DNA of 64,000 nt from JAQWCH01 sp050952725 (GTDB lineage: Bacteria; Bacillota_I; Bacilli_A; RFN20; CAG-826). Position numbers and translations under genes: made by a program. Each line of letters starts with the position of its first letter. Within the stretch, counting starts at the first letter, position 1. Below the pieces are notes generated by a model. That model was not told the DNA's origin. It saw nothing but the letters and a program-made list of their open reading frames with translations, and searched no databases. Location: the NCBI GenBank assembly GCA_050952725.1, contig JBMNLN010000001.1:744001-808000 (forward strand), read 5' to 3'. Below, piece after piece: positions 7,830 through 16,757 of this stretch.

Positions 7830-9239
7830 TTAGTTAGAAGTGTTTTCTTCTGGGGTTTCACCTGGGGAAACAAGATGCAGTTCTCTGAGTTTTTGCAACC
7901 GGAAAGCTTTCTCTTTTCGCCGGCAAATTACACTGGGGATAAAGACGAAAGCCGCGATAATAGCACTGAATAAGAAGAGTTCATACGGATAGACTTTATC
8001 GCCAGCTTGATAGACCCCATCGGCGATCATCTGTGCGGTTGGTTCGGTGCCAAACCACTTGATGATGAAGGGACAAAGAAGCGAGCCGATTACCATCGGG
8101 GTCATAATGACAAGAACCATGCGAATCCCTTGAAAAGAACCAGTTTTGCCTTTAGGAGTATAATCTCTCGCAGTAGCGATAAATAATCCCGAGCAAAGCA
8201 TGTTTCCACACATGATTAATGTGCCTCCTAAAACTAGGGACACCATCTTTAAAATTTCATTATCAGGATGGAAAAATTTGATGAGATAACAGAGTAAACC
8301 TCCGACTATTCCGACTATTGCCACGGGATAATAGATGCGGGTTTTGCCATATTTATCCATCAATTTCCCGCCTAAAACTGAAAGAGTTGCGGAAAAGACC
8401 ACGATTAGGGCGATAGGAATTACATAGTTAGCAATCCCCAAAGTATGTTGAAAAAGGGAAATCATATAAGGTTGCCACATCTGCAGAGAAAGTGAAGAAC
8501 AGAGCATCCCGATAAAGCAAACATAAATCATCTTGTGGTTTTTGATGTTTTTGGGGACAAATCCATAAAAAGTATTTTTCAAATAGGTGTTACTGCGGTC
8601 TGGCTTTAAATGCGGTGAATCCTTAAAGAGGAATAAACCTAAGATTCCAATTAAAGTGACTACTCCTCCGAGAATGATGAAGAAGAGATCCCATTTTCCC
8701 GCTTGAGTCAAGCCATCAAATCCGACGAAAATAATCATCAAGGCGGCAATCGGCATCAGCGAGAGAATCACATCGGTTAAACCGCGATTGGTGATATCGG
8801 TGACATCGCTAATCCAGGCTGAGAAAGCCGCATCATTGGACATCGAACCAAAGAGGGTCATAACGCAGTCCATAATCACAAAGAGAACGACAATTCTCAC
8901 TACGTTTGCGGCTTCGACTTGGTCATTGCCAAAAAGAGCAAATAAGGCGGTGATCACTCCCCAAAAGATATAACCGACACAGACGAAGAATTTCCGTTTA
9001 CCGAAGCGATCAGAGAGGGCGCCACCAAAGATGGTGGCTAAAGCCGCGACAATGGCACTACTTGCGACTGCGGCACTGGTCGCCCAAGCATCTTTGGTAA
9101 TATTAATTTGAATAAAGGCGGAAAAATACATATTTTCCACCATCCAAGCTAACTGTCCTGCCAGCCCAAACAGCAAAATACAGGCCCAGATTTTCGGACC
9201 TAATTTCGTCGCTTTTTTCACGACTACATTATTTTCCAT
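7830..9239 (-). CDS. MFS transporter (GPH/SLC45-like)
   Basis: 469 aa with about twelve hydrophobic helices. GGALSDRFGKRKFF between helices 2 and 3 is the MFS signature (G-x-x-x-D-R-x-G-R/K-R), and GGKLMDKYGKTRIYY is its half-repeat counterpart. The N-terminal WACILLFGLAGQLAWMVEN resembles the glycoside-pentoside-hexuronide/SLC45-type sugar carriers. The substrate cannot be told from sequence; a sugar is a guess. AAGGAG precedes the ATG. Confidence 0.8.
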   Translation of the reverse strand: MENNVVVKKATKLGPKIWACILLFGLAGQLAWMVENMYFSAFIQINITKDAWATSAAVASSAIVAALATIFGGALSDRFGKRKFFVCVGYIFWGVITALFALFGNDQVEAANVVRIVVLFVIMDCVMTLFGSMSNDAAFSAWISDVTDITNRGLTDVILSLMPIAALMIIFVGFDGLTQAGKWDLFFIILGGVVTLIGILGLFLFKDSPHLKPDRSNTYLKNTFYGFVPKNIKNHKMIYVCFIGMLCSSLSLQMWQPYMISLFQHTLGIANYVIPIALIVVFSATLSVLGGKLMDKYGKTRIYYPVAIVGIVGGLLCYLIKFFHPDNEILKMVSLVLGGTLIMCGNMLCSGLFIATARDYTPKGKTGSFQGIRMVLVIMTPMVIGSLLCPFIIKWFGTEPTAQMIADGVYQAGDKVYPYELFLFSAIIAAFVFIPSVICRRKEKAFRLQKLRELHLVSPGETPEENTSN

Positions 9240-9303
9240 AGTAAGTCTCCTTACGTTTTGATTCTAACACCTTTATTTTGATACATAGCAGTTGCTTATT
9301 TCA

Positions 9304-9333
9304 ATAAAAAAATCCTAACCTTGGCGTTAGGAT
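9304..9333 (-). terminator. Terminator downstream of tRNA-Ser(CGA)
   Basis: On the minus strand ATCCTAAC-GCCAAG-GTTAGGAT (9312-9333) runs into a T-tract. Perfect 8-bp stem directly after the tRNA. Confidence 0.85.
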
Positions 9334-9344
9334 ATTGTTTTCCC

Positions 9345-9435
9345 TGGCGGAGAAATGGGGATTCGAACCCCAGCTGGGCGTACACCCACTATCAGTTTTC
9401 GAAACTGACCCCTTCAACCACTTGGGTATTTCTCC
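9345..9435 (-). tRNA. tRNA-Ser (anticodon CGA)
   Basis: Full cloverleaf with long variable arm: acceptor GGAGAAA/TTTCTCC, anticodon stem TCAGT/ACTGA around loop TTCGAAA (anticodon CGA), T-arm GGTTCGAATCC, discriminator G and encoded CCA (9345-9347). TG-c-TATAAT (9443-9451 on the minus strand) lies just upstream. Confidence 0.95.
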
Positions 9436-9514
9436 GTTAACGATTATAGCATAAACGCGGAATGAGCGAACTAACTTCCAGAATTTCTTACCCAGTCCCG
9501 AACTTTGTGAGCAA

Positions 9515-9543
9515 CTGACAAATTAAATCTCTTTGTGTATAAT
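9515..9543 (+). promoter_or_regulatory. Promoter of the GGDEF/EAL-like gene
   Basis: CTGACA (9515-9520), 17-nt spacer, TATAAT (9538-9543). A near-consensus sigma-A promoter. Confidence 0.75.
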
Positions 9544-9571
9544 TGATAAAGTAGATATAACATTTATTTTT

Positions 9572-11317
9572 ATGATGCTACCTATTGAACAGATACATTG
9601 GCAATTCATCAGTATTGGCGGGGGATTACTCCTAATTCTCATCCTTTTTCTCATCCTCTATCGCCGCGATAAAAAACTCGCGAAAATCGATGAAGTGCGC
9701 CTGGAGTTTAAACGCAATGCTCTGAAGATCTACATGCTCGATTTAATCCACAATACTGTGCTCTGTTTCTCGCGGAGCCGCATCCGCGAAAAAACCGCAG
9801 GTGGCATTGATATCTTCTATCAGCAATTTCACCCCTCGGAAAGAGAGCGGATCATCCAATGGTTTTACGATTTGCTCGCTGATAAACCCGATACCCCAAG
9901 TTATTTAGAAGCCGATATCATCGGCGGGCAAGGGGACCAGAAGAAGCATCCGTTTTTCTTGCTTTTGCAAGTTTATAAAGTCGATCGTGAACATAAACGC
10001 ATCTATTTAGAAAGCACGATTCTGCGCTCGGTTCATCCGCGGGTCAAGATTCGCAAGCGGCGAAAACGCTATCCGACGATGATTACTTCGGAAGCGAGGA
10101 TGCGCGCTTATTTCGAGCGAAATAAAGATCATTTACGCGGAACTACTACGCTCTTTCGCTTCTATAAATTGAACTATCATCAAACTTCAACTTTGCCTTT
10201 AGAACACCAATTAGCCGTAGTCTTACAAGATAAACTAATCGGCTTCCTCGGCAATGGGCGTTATTTACTGGCTTTTAGCGATATGGAAATCGCTGTTTTT
10301 GATGTGAAGAGCCTCGGGAGAAGTACCGCCTTGGAAATCGCTCGCGCAATCGCTAGTGAAATGGCCGCCTATCTCGATATTAACGGGCTGAAAGAAAACT
10401 ATTCTTTCTCGATTGGCATCGCGGAAAACAAAGGTCCCTTTGCCGATTATGATTCTTTGATTGAAGGGGCGCGAACCGCGGCGATTCTCGCTGAAGAAAG
10501 CGGGAAGAAAATCGCTTTCTATGAAGGAGGGCCGCAATCGACTCCAACCGAGAATAAAGTTTTCTCCCTTGAATTAGAAAGCCTGATTAAACAACGGAAA
10601 ATCAATGTTGCCTATCGCCCCATTGTCGATGTGCGCAAAGGGGCACCAATGGGTTATATCGCCTATTTAGAACCGTATGATTCTCTTTTCAATAACATCA
10701 GAGAACTGCGCGAATACGCCTACAAAGCCAATCAGCATCAAGAACTCTTCTCGTTGCTAGGAAAAAAAGCGATTCCGAGATTCTACGCCCAACGGGGCGA
10801 TCAAAAACAAAAGCTTTTCTTCCCCGTTTCCGTGATTGATGATTATGCGATTAATAAACTGCTCAGCCGTATCAATCATAGCAAGGATGTCAACTTGGTC
10901 TTGACCTTTGCTGAAGAAGAAGTCGGCTATTCGTTAAAGGATATCGAAGTTTTCAGCGAAAGATTGAATAACTATAATCAACTCGGACATGAAGTCGCGG
11001 TCCGGATTCAAGATGCGACCTTAACCCTTCCTTCATCGATGTATCGTCAATTCGATTACTTCCTCATCGATCATCGGATGGTCAAGCGCTTAAAAACCGA
11101 TGAGCGAAGGCGGACGCACTTAAGTTCTGTATTGGAGAAGTTAATCAAATACAACAAGCCGATTGTCATCACCGATCTCGATAACTGGGCGGCGATTCAG
11201 TTGGTGATTCAAATGGGAATTAACCTGATCAGTTCTGATGAGATCAGCATGCGCAGTGAGATGATCTTGCCAGTGGAAAACAAAAAAATCAAACGGCTCA
11301 ATAGTTTTGCCGATTAA
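9572..11317 (+). CDS. Degenerate GGDEF-EAL domain membrane protein
   Basis: 581 aa. One N-terminal membrane helix (about residues 8-30) is followed by a linker, a GGDEF-type domain and an EAL-type domain. In the GGDEF part the fold markers remain (YSFSIGIAENKG, then SLIEGARTAAILAEESGKK), but the catalytic signature reads L-GNGRY-LLAF instead of GGDEF. In the EAL part INVAYRPIVDV begins the domain, but E-A-L reads I-A-Y and the metal-binding positions are altered (LTFAEEE kept in part; DYFLID lacks the Lys). It is therefore probably inactive in making or cleaving c-di-GMP and may act as a sensor or scaffold. ATG 9572 (or 9575) is preferred over an upstream in-frame TTG inside the promoter; no Shine-Dalgarno is visible. 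proS follows 14 nt later. Confidence 0.7.
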   Translation: MMLPIEQIHWQFISIGGGLLLILILFLILYRRDKKLAKIDEVRLEFKRNALKIYMLDLIHNTVLCFSRSRIREKTAGGIDIFYQQFHPSERERIIQWFYDLLADKPDTPSYLEADIIGGQGDQKKHPFFLLLQVYKVDREHKRIYLESTILRSVHPRVKIRKRRKRYPTMITSEARMRAYFERNKDHLRGTTTLFRFYKLNYHQTSTLPLEHQLAVVLQDKLIGFLGNGRYLLAFSDMEIAVFDVKSLGRSTALEIARAIASEMAAYLDINGLKENYSFSIGIAENKGPFADYDSLIEGARTAAILAEESGKKIAFYEGGPQSTPTENKVFSLELESLIKQRKINVAYRPIVDVRKGAPMGYIAYLEPYDSLFNNIRELREYAYKANQHQELFSLLGKKAIPRFYAQRGDQKQKLFFPVSVIDDYAINKLLSRINHSKDVNLVLTFAEEEVGYSLKDIEVFSERLNNYNQLGHEVAVRIQDATLTLPSSMYRQFDYFLIDHRMVKRLKTDERRRTHLSSVLEKLIKYNKPIVITDLDNWAAIQLVIQMGINLISSDEISMRSEMILPVENKKIKRLNSFAD

Positions 11318-11331
11318 GGGGAAAGAAAATT

Positions 11332-12768
11332 ATGGGAAAACAAATTAAAAATGAAGCGATTACCGCGCGCGAGGTCGATTTCGCCCAGTGGTATACCGAT
11401 GTCTGTCGCAAAGCGGAATTGATGGATTATTCTTCCGTCAAAGGCTTTATTATCTATCGTCCTTATGGCTATGCGCTCTGGGAGCAAATCCAAAGTTATC
11501 TCGATGCGCGTTTTAAGGAAACGGGTCACCAAAATGTCTATTTACCATTGGTGATTCCGTCTTCGCTTTTCCAAAAGGAAAAAGATCACGTTGCCGGTTT
11601 TGCCCCGGAAACATTAATCGCGACAATTGGGGGCGATAAGGAAATCGATGATCCATTGATCATCCGTCCGACTAGCGAAGTGCTCTTTTGCGAACATTTT
11701 GCTAAAATCGTCAATTCTTATCGCGATTTACCGCTTCTTTACAACCAATGGTGTTCCGTGGTTCGCTGGGAGAAGACCACCCGTCCTTTCTTGCGCGGTT
11801 CCGAATTCTTGTGGCAAGAAGGTCATACTCTGCACGCTAGTGAAGTCGAAGCCCGACATGAAACCTTACAGATGTTAGAAATCTATAAAGAGATGGGGAA
11901 AGAACTCCTAGCGATTCCCTTTGTCACCGGGATTAAAACCGAAAAAGAAAAATTCGCTGGGGCAATCAACACCTATACGATCGAAGCCTTAATGCATGAT
12001 GGCAAAGCCTTACAAAGTGGGACAACTCACTATTTTGGCACCGGCTTTGCGGAAGCTTTTAATATCACCTTCCAAGATAGAGATAATTTAGTGAAAAATC
12101 CCCATCAATCCTCGTGGGGGGTTTCCACGCGTCTTATCGGCGCGGTCATCATGGTCCACGGGGATGATAATGGTTTAGTCTTGCCGCCCCGTGTGGCGCC
12201 AACTCAAATCGTCATCGTCCCGATTCAAAGTCAAAAAGAAGGGGTCTTGTCAAAGGCGGAACATTACTTAAAGCGCTTAAAACAAGCGGGATATCGGGTC
12301 AAACTCGATAACAGCGATGCCAGTCCAGGTTGGAAATTTGCCGAATATGAGATGAAAGGTGTCCCTCTGCGCATCGAAGTGGGACCGCGCGATTTAAACA
12401 ATGGGGTCTTTACTATTTCTCGACGTGTTGATGGCAAGAAAAATATCGTTCCGGATCATAGTCTCGAAGATGTGGTCAGCGAACAATTAGATGAGATTCA
12501 TGAATTAATGTACGCAAAAGCCTATCAATTTTTCCATGAGCGCCTGAGCGAAGCGACTTCATTTGCCCAAATTGGCAAGGCCTTGGATGAAAAACCTGGC
12601 TATGTAAAAATTATGTGGTGTGGCGATCAAGCATGTCTCGATAAAGTCAAAGAAGAATTTCAAGCTACGGCTCGGTGTCTCCCTTTTGAACAAATCGCGA
12701 TTAGCGACACTTGTGCGGTCTGTGGAAAGAAAGGACTCCATCTAGTCTATCTTGCCCGCGCTTATTAA
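11332..12768 (+). CDS. proS: Proline--tRNA ligase (archaeal/eukaryotic type)
   Basis: 478 aa, the short class II ProRS without the bacterial insertion domain. Seen: DFAQWYTDVCRKAELMDYS and GFIIYRPYGYALWEQI at the N-terminus, LIIRPTSE (motif 2 region), FLRGSEFLWQEGHT, and GVSTRLIGAVIMVHGDDNGL (motif 3). The anticodon-binding domain starts near APTQIVIVPI. The C-terminus carries Cys residues typical of this type (WCGDQACLDKV and CAVCGKKG), a probable zinc site. It charges tRNA-Pro; a tRNA-Pro(TGG) gene lies at 33796. A weak Shine-Dalgarno (GGGGAAAG) precedes ATG 11332. Confidence 0.96.
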   Translation: MGKQIKNEAITAREVDFAQWYTDVCRKAELMDYSSVKGFIIYRPYGYALWEQIQSYLDARFKETGHQNVYLPLVIPSSLFQKEKDHVAGFAPETLIATIGGDKEIDDPLIIRPTSEVLFCEHFAKIVNSYRDLPLLYNQWCSVVRWEKTTRPFLRGSEFLWQEGHTLHASEVEARHETLQMLEIYKEMGKELLAIPFVTGIKTEKEKFAGAINTYTIEALMHDGKALQSGTTHYFGTGFAEAFNITFQDRDNLVKNPHQSSWGVSTRLIGAVIMVHGDDNGLVLPPRVAPTQIVIVPIQSQKEGVLSKAEHYLKRLKQAGYRVKLDNSDASPGWKFAEYEMKGVPLRIEVGPRDLNNGVFTISRRVDGKKNIVPDHSLEDVVSEQLDEIHELMYAKAYQFFHERLSEATSFAQIGKALDEKPGYVKIMWCGDQACLDKVKEEFQATARCLPFEQIAISDTCAVCGKKGLHLVYLARAY

Positions 12769-12795
12769 AGGAGAAGAAGTCGCTACTTGTTATCA

Positions 12796-12825
12796 TTGAA
12801 GAAAAAACTTCTTTTATGTTATGAT
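12796..12825 (+). promoter_or_regulatory. Promoter of tRNA-Ser(GCT)
   Basis: TTGAAG (12796-12801), 18-nt spacer, TATGAT (12820-12825) with an extended TG-t. It sits inside a larger imperfect inverted repeat (12781-12833) that contains an inner GAAG/CTTC hairpin. Confidence 0.6.
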
Positions 12826-12837
12826 AAGTGGCGAATC

Positions 12838-12928
12838 GGAGTAGTACCCAAGTTGGTGAAGGGGCCTCCCTGCTAAGGAGGTAGGTCGGGTAACTGGCGC
12901 CAGAGTTCGAGTCTCTGCTACTCCGCCA
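12838..12928 (+). tRNA. tRNA-Ser (anticodon GCT)
   Basis: Acceptor GGAGTAG/CTACTCC, anticodon stem CCTCC/GGAGG around CTGCTAA (anticodon GCT), long variable arm, T-arm GAGTTCGAGTC, discriminator G and encoded CCA. Confidence 0.96.
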
Positions 12929-12939
12929 TTGAGCAAATT

Positions 12940-12971
12940 AAGGATTGATTCACAATAATCAATCCTTTTTC
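12940..12971 (+). terminator. Terminator downstream of tRNA-Ser(GCT)
   Basis: AAGGATTGATT-CACAAT-AATCAATCCTT then TTTTC. Perfect 11-bp stem. Confidence 0.9.
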
Positions 12972-12998
12972 TTTCGCGAAAATCAGAACTTTTCCCGT

Positions 12999-13015
12999 GG
13001 ATATTTTCAATATCC
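12999..13015. repeat. Small hairpin upstream of the 13065 gene
   Basis: GGATATT-TTC-AATATCC, perfect 7-bp inverted repeat about 50 nt before the start codon. It may be an operator or a leader hairpin; no further evidence. Confidence 0.35.
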
Positions 13016-13064
13016 AATTGATAGTTTAAAATAAAAAATAGGAACGATATTTTGGAGAATCACC

Positions 13065-14429
13065 ATGAAACACAAAAAAATAAGAGCCTCGATTTTGACT
13101 GGCTATCTCGCCCTTGGCGTGATTGGTTTATTTAACTCGCTCGGCCAGCGCGGTTTTTTACCAGGAGTTATCGCTAATCCCTTAACTCCCGCTTATAAAC
13201 GCACCTTGATTGCTGGCGATGGCCCCGGAGTCGCTGCCCCTTTGCGCGGAGTCGTCGAAATCAAGGGGGATAACTATTATTATGCGACTGCTTCCGCTCA
13301 AAGCAGTGACCAATTGATGATCTTATCGGCGACTGATGCCAAAAACCCGGGAGTTTTAATGAATATCACCGTAATTAACGGCATCGCCGAAGTGAAAGCG
13401 ACTTTTACTGGAAGTGGCAATCTCTATGCGCTGGTCACCGCGACCTTATTTGAGCGTTTTGCGCCGACCGCGGCTGATGGTTTAACTAGTGGGGTTACTA
13501 AAGAATTCGCTACTGTCGGGGGATACTTGCTGCTAATGACCGATTCCCTTAATCCCATCTCAATTGCAAGTCTTGAAATCTGTTTCCACTGCAATGGGGA
13601 TAATGATGCTGGTTTCTTTTTTGAACCAGGAGTCAATGCGTATACTGGAGCCCGTTCTTTAGGAAGTAATATCGCGATGACCCATAACGGACTCTCGTTT
13701 ACAACCAATCCAACCGCGACCACGCATAATTATTCAGGAGAAACAGCTGTTCCTCCGGCAACTCGGGCCAATTCATGGTATCGCTGGAATGGGGTAACTA
13801 TGAGAAACTACAAGTTAGATGGAGAAAACCGCGATTATTCCGCGACGCGTTTTGGCAATTTTTTTAGTTCATCATTTGAAGTCAGCGTTACCGCCTTTGT
13901 TGACCCGGTGGTCTTTTATGATGCGGATGAATGGTTCTGTGTCGCTCCGTGGATGAGTTTATCAGTGCAAGGAGACGCTCGCACTCCGAGGGCTTACTTG
14001 CAATCCTACATTGGCAATGACAACTATGATCCTTTAACTACGGTAAATACGCTGCATCAACCTTATTGGTCGGGGCGCTTCTTTACTAATTACACTTATG
14101 ATGCTGCCGATGCTTATCCCGATGATTATATCTTCCAAGATCCTGATACTTTTACGGTGATCGATGATGCTTCCACCACTCTTCGCGCAGCATATGAAGC
14201 GATTAATTTACCATTCTTTAATGTCACTTTCCAAATCAGTGGAAATACTTATAAAATCTTCATTAATGGCTTTTGGGTTTATACCGATACGATTCTTTCG
14301 ACTTATACAGACGAAGCCTTTGGGATTGAAACTTTTGATCTACAAGCAGTCAACTATGGAAACGCTGATGGATCACCAAAAGCAGGTTATGCGGTTACCT
14401 ATTCCAACCCAGTAGTGAAAACGATTTAA
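13065..14429 (+). CDS. Secreted protein of unknown function
   Basis: 454 aa. The N-terminal signal peptide (MKHKKIRASILTGYLALG..., cleavage perhaps near residues 35-37) has a basic start and a hydrophobic core. The rest is Ser/Thr/Asn/Tyr-rich and predicted beta-rich. The second half (about 300-454: WSGRFFTNYTYD, FFNVTFQISGNTYKIFINGFWVYTD) resembles the concanavalin-like beta-sandwich pattern seen in lectin/laminin-G domains, but this is only a visual impression. Unlike the surface proteins at 17068, 38919 and 48940 it has no C-terminal membrane helix, so it is probably released. GGAG lies 8 nt before ATG. Single-gene unit with its own terminator. Confidence 0.6.
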   Translation: MKHKKIRASILTGYLALGVIGLFNSLGQRGFLPGVIANPLTPAYKRTLIAGDGPGVAAPLRGVVEIKGDNYYYATASAQSSDQLMILSATDAKNPGVLMNITVINGIAEVKATFTGSGNLYALVTATLFERFAPTAADGLTSGVTKEFATVGGYLLLMTDSLNPISIASLEICFHCNGDNDAGFFFEPGVNAYTGARSLGSNIAMTHNGLSFTTNPTATTHNYSGETAVPPATRANSWYRWNGVTMRNYKLDGENRDYSATRFGNFFSSSFEVSVTAFVDPVVFYDADEWFCVAPWMSLSVQGDARTPRAYLQSYIGNDNYDPLTTVNTLHQPYWSGRFFTNYTYDAADAYPDDYIFQDPDTFTVIDDASTTLRAAYEAINLPFFNVTFQISGNTYKIFINGFWVYTDTILSTYTDEAFGIETFDLQAVNYGNADGSPKAGYAVTYSNPVVKTI

Positions 14430-14927
14430 GTGATATTTAAAATAATCCGAAAGCATAATCTTGACTAAAAACCAATCGCAATTATGATGTAATTAGGCCC
14501 AGGGGAATCCTGCGCGGTAAAAAGTGGCTTCGGCCCCTTTTTATTTTTATGTCCATTTCTTTTTTTGATTTGCGGCGAAAAGATGAAGCCCTTTTTTAAA
14601 ACATTCTAGATAACCGATGAATTTTAGTTAAATACTTCTCAATAGGTGGGTTGTTTTTGGGGAGTCTCAACCAACTTCCCGTGCTAAAGGTAAAAAGGCG
14701 GAAAAAGCAAAGTTTTGTCCATCAAGAGGTAAAGCCTTCTTGCTTGCCATGCGATTTGGCGTAAGGATTTATTTCAAATGCTCCCAATGATAATTTACTA
14801 CTAGTTTACTTATTGTTTCATAGACCATAATTTATCAATGTGTTAAAATTAACTCGTTGTTAAGGGAAAGGTCTTCCCCTTTGGTATCCCCCTCCCTTAG
14901 TTAATCAATCTGCAAAAGGAGAATATT
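14430..14927. other. 498-nt intergenic region
   Basis: It contains the terminator at 14519-14542 and otherwise no ORF with a plausible start and Shine-Dalgarno. An AAGGAG Shine-Dalgarno precedes the next gene. No recognisable RNA family or repeat seen. Confidence 0.5.
14519..14548 (+). terminator. UUCG-tetraloop terminator
   Basis: AAAAAGTGGC-TTCG-GCCCCTTTTT then ATTTTT. The classic C(UUCG)G loop closes the stem, with one mismatch. It lies about 90 nt after the secreted-protein stop. Confidence 0.85.
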
Positions 14928-16052
14928 ATGATTGAAGTCAAGCTGGTCACGACCAAACGTCAGTTGAAGAAGTTCGTCAATTTTCCCGTTAAACTCTACC
15001 GAGATTGTCCTTACTTTACCCCTTATATTTACGAAGAGGAAATGAGCAATCTCACCCCGGGGAAAAACCCCGCGGAGTCCTATTGTGAATTTCAACCCTT
15101 CCTCGCTTACAAAGATGGTAAAATCGTCGGCCGAGTCTGTGCGATTTTAAATCACCATGCCAATAAGCGATATCAGCAAAAGCGCATCCGCTTTAATCGG
15201 ATTGATATGATTGATGATTTCGAAGTCACCCAAGCTTTGATCAAAGCCGTAGAAGATTTCGGGAAAGAACGCGGAATGGATGAGATTACTGGACCTTTAG
15301 GCTATAGCGATCAAGATAAAGAAGGTTTGCTAAAACACGGTTTTGATCGCCACAATATGTTTGTCACCTTCTACCACTTTCCCTATTATTATCAACACTT
15401 AACCAAACTCGGTTTTGTCGATGATGCCACGTGGAACGAATACCGCATCTATATCCCAGGCGAGGAAGCGATTGGCAAGATGGAAACATTATCTGACTAT
15501 ATCGCAAAGAAATTTAATTATCGCCTCCTCGACATCAAAAGAAAAAGCGATCTTAAACCTTATGTAGTCAAGGCGCTCTCGGTGATGAATCGCGCTTTTA
15601 AAGACCTCTATGGCTATGTGCAAATCTCGGAAAAAGATATGCATTATCTCGCTGGTCAATATGTTCCCCTCTTCCATCTTGATTACACGGCGATTGTCGT
15701 TGATGAACACGATGAAGTCGTCGCTTTTGGAGTTTTGATCCCCACTCCTGCGTTTGCCTTAAAGAAGAGCAAGGGAAAACTCCTCCCCTTTGGTTGGATT
15801 GGCTTTCTGCGCGCCTTAAGAAAAGAAAAGATTCTCGATATGCTCCTAGTCGCGGTTGAGCCCGAACTCCAAAACACTGGGGTTTTGACGATGATTTTTG
15901 CCAAAGCGATGCGCAATGCCCACAAAAATGGGATTAAATATGCGGAAACAGGTCCGGAGTTAATCGATAACCTCAAAGTGCAATCGCTATGGAAAAACTT
16001 CGAACACGAACATCATAAAACCCGGGTCTGCATGGTCAAACCCATCGAGTAA
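14928..16052 (+). CDS. GNAT-fold acyltransferase-like protein (YghO-like)
   Basis: 374 aa. N-terminal KQLKKFVNFPVKLYRDCPYFTP followed by KNPAESYCEFQPFLAYKDGKIVGRVCAILNH matches the YghO/GNAT-like family, in which a first acyltransferase fold is fused to a second. Other blocks are EITGPLGYSDQDKEGLL and a C-terminal GNAT-like core with AVEPELQNTGVLTMIF, resembling the acetyl-CoA-binding R/Q-x-x-G-x-G/A loop in altered form. The substrate is unknown. AAGGAG lies 8 nt upstream of ATG. Monocistronic, with a strong terminator. Confidence 0.7.
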   Translation: MIEVKLVTTKRQLKKFVNFPVKLYRDCPYFTPYIYEEEMSNLTPGKNPAESYCEFQPFLAYKDGKIVGRVCAILNHHANKRYQQKRIRFNRIDMIDDFEVTQALIKAVEDFGKERGMDEITGPLGYSDQDKEGLLKHGFDRHNMFVTFYHFPYYYQHLTKLGFVDDATWNEYRIYIPGEEAIGKMETLSDYIAKKFNYRLLDIKRKSDLKPYVVKALSVMNRAFKDLYGYVQISEKDMHYLAGQYVPLFHLDYTAIVVDEHDEVVAFGVLIPTPAFALKKSKGKLLPFGWIGFLRALRKEKILDMLLVAVEPELQNTGVLTMIFAKAMRNAHKNGIKYAETGPELIDNLKVQSLWKNFEHEHHKTRVCMVKPIE

Positions 16053-16073
16053 AATACGAGTCTTAACCAATCA

Positions 16074-16103
16074 AAAAGAGCGAGCAACTAGACTCGCTCT
16101 TTT
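16074..16103 (+). terminator. Terminator of the GNAT-like gene
   Basis: AAAAGAGCGAG-CAACTAGA-CTCGCTCTTTT, perfect 11-bp stem. Confidence 0.9.
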
Positions 16104-16223
16104 CATGTTCAAGGAGATTATCACTGAAGAGATGAAAATGATTTATAACCATGATGTTTGCTTCGTAAACAACCTAAGTAGTCCTCGAGTACTTTTGCCA
16201 AAAAGTGTCGTTACTTTAAAGAA

Positions 16224-16249
16224 CAAAAAAACGAACTTTCATTAGTTCG
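16224..16249 (-). terminator. Terminator of the thioredoxin-fold lipoprotein gene
   Basis: On the minus strand CGAACT-AATGAA-AGTTCG then TTTTTTTG. Short 6-bp stem but a good T-run, 26 nt after the stop. Confidence 0.7.
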
Positions 16250-16274
16250 CTCTTTCATCGCTTTTAACGGGGCT

Positions 16275-16757
16275 TTAAGCACTTAAAGGAATAAAGGTGA
16301 TTCGGCTACTGGTCCATTCTTCAAAACTCTGCGCATCTTCAAACAGAGGATGATCGCTATCATAGGAAATCCAATAATAGGGGTCCCCGCGTTCATAGAT
16401 AGCAAAGATTGGCAACTCGATGCCTGCTTCTGCGATGGGAAGGCCAAAATCATAAAGGAGACTGCCATCGTTGAGCACTTGATAATAGGGGAGATGATGG
16501 TCGTTAATATAGTCCATCAACGCTGAGTGAAAAGTCAAAGAACACGAGCAATATTGGCTAAAGACCACCAGCAGAAACGAATCCTGATTGTCATAAGCGG
16601 CTTTGGTTTCGGTCTGTTGGCTAATATTGTAATCATCCGGAACGACAAAATGCTCCGCGGGTGTTAATTCGACGCGGTGCAGAGGATTATTTTTACAACT
16701 GGCTAATCCGCCCAAAAGGGAGAGAAGCCAGAACAAGGACGTGAGTTTTTTCATCAT
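16275..16757 (-). CDS. Thioredoxin-fold lipoprotein
   Basis: 160 aa. N-terminal KKLTSLFWLLSLLGGLASC is a lipoprotein signal with lipobox L-A-S-C (C21). The mature part has FLLVVFSQYCSCSLTF, a thioredoxin-like strand-helix with C-x-C (C70, C72) in place of C-x-x-C, and IELPIFAIYERG with the cis-proline. It is a small extracytoplasmic redox-type protein, possibly a partner of the membrane thioredoxin-like protein at 6267. No Shine-Dalgarno: TG-c-TATATT on the minus strand ends 5 nt before the first ATG (16757) and 8 nt before a second ATG (16754), so the mRNA is probably leaderless. Confidence 0.7.
   Translation of the reverse strand: MMKKLTSLFWLLSLLGGLASCKNNPLHRVELTPAEHFVVPDDYNISQQTETKAAYDNQDSFLLVVFSQYCSCSLTFHSALMDYINDHHLPYYQVLNDGSLLYDFGLPIAEAGIELPIFAIYERGDPYYWISYDSDHPLFEDAQSFEEWTSSRITFIPLSA

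Noticed and set aside
12814..13017. Minus-strand ORF over tRNA-Ser(GCT)
   Set aside because: It contains the antisense of the tRNA and its terminator.
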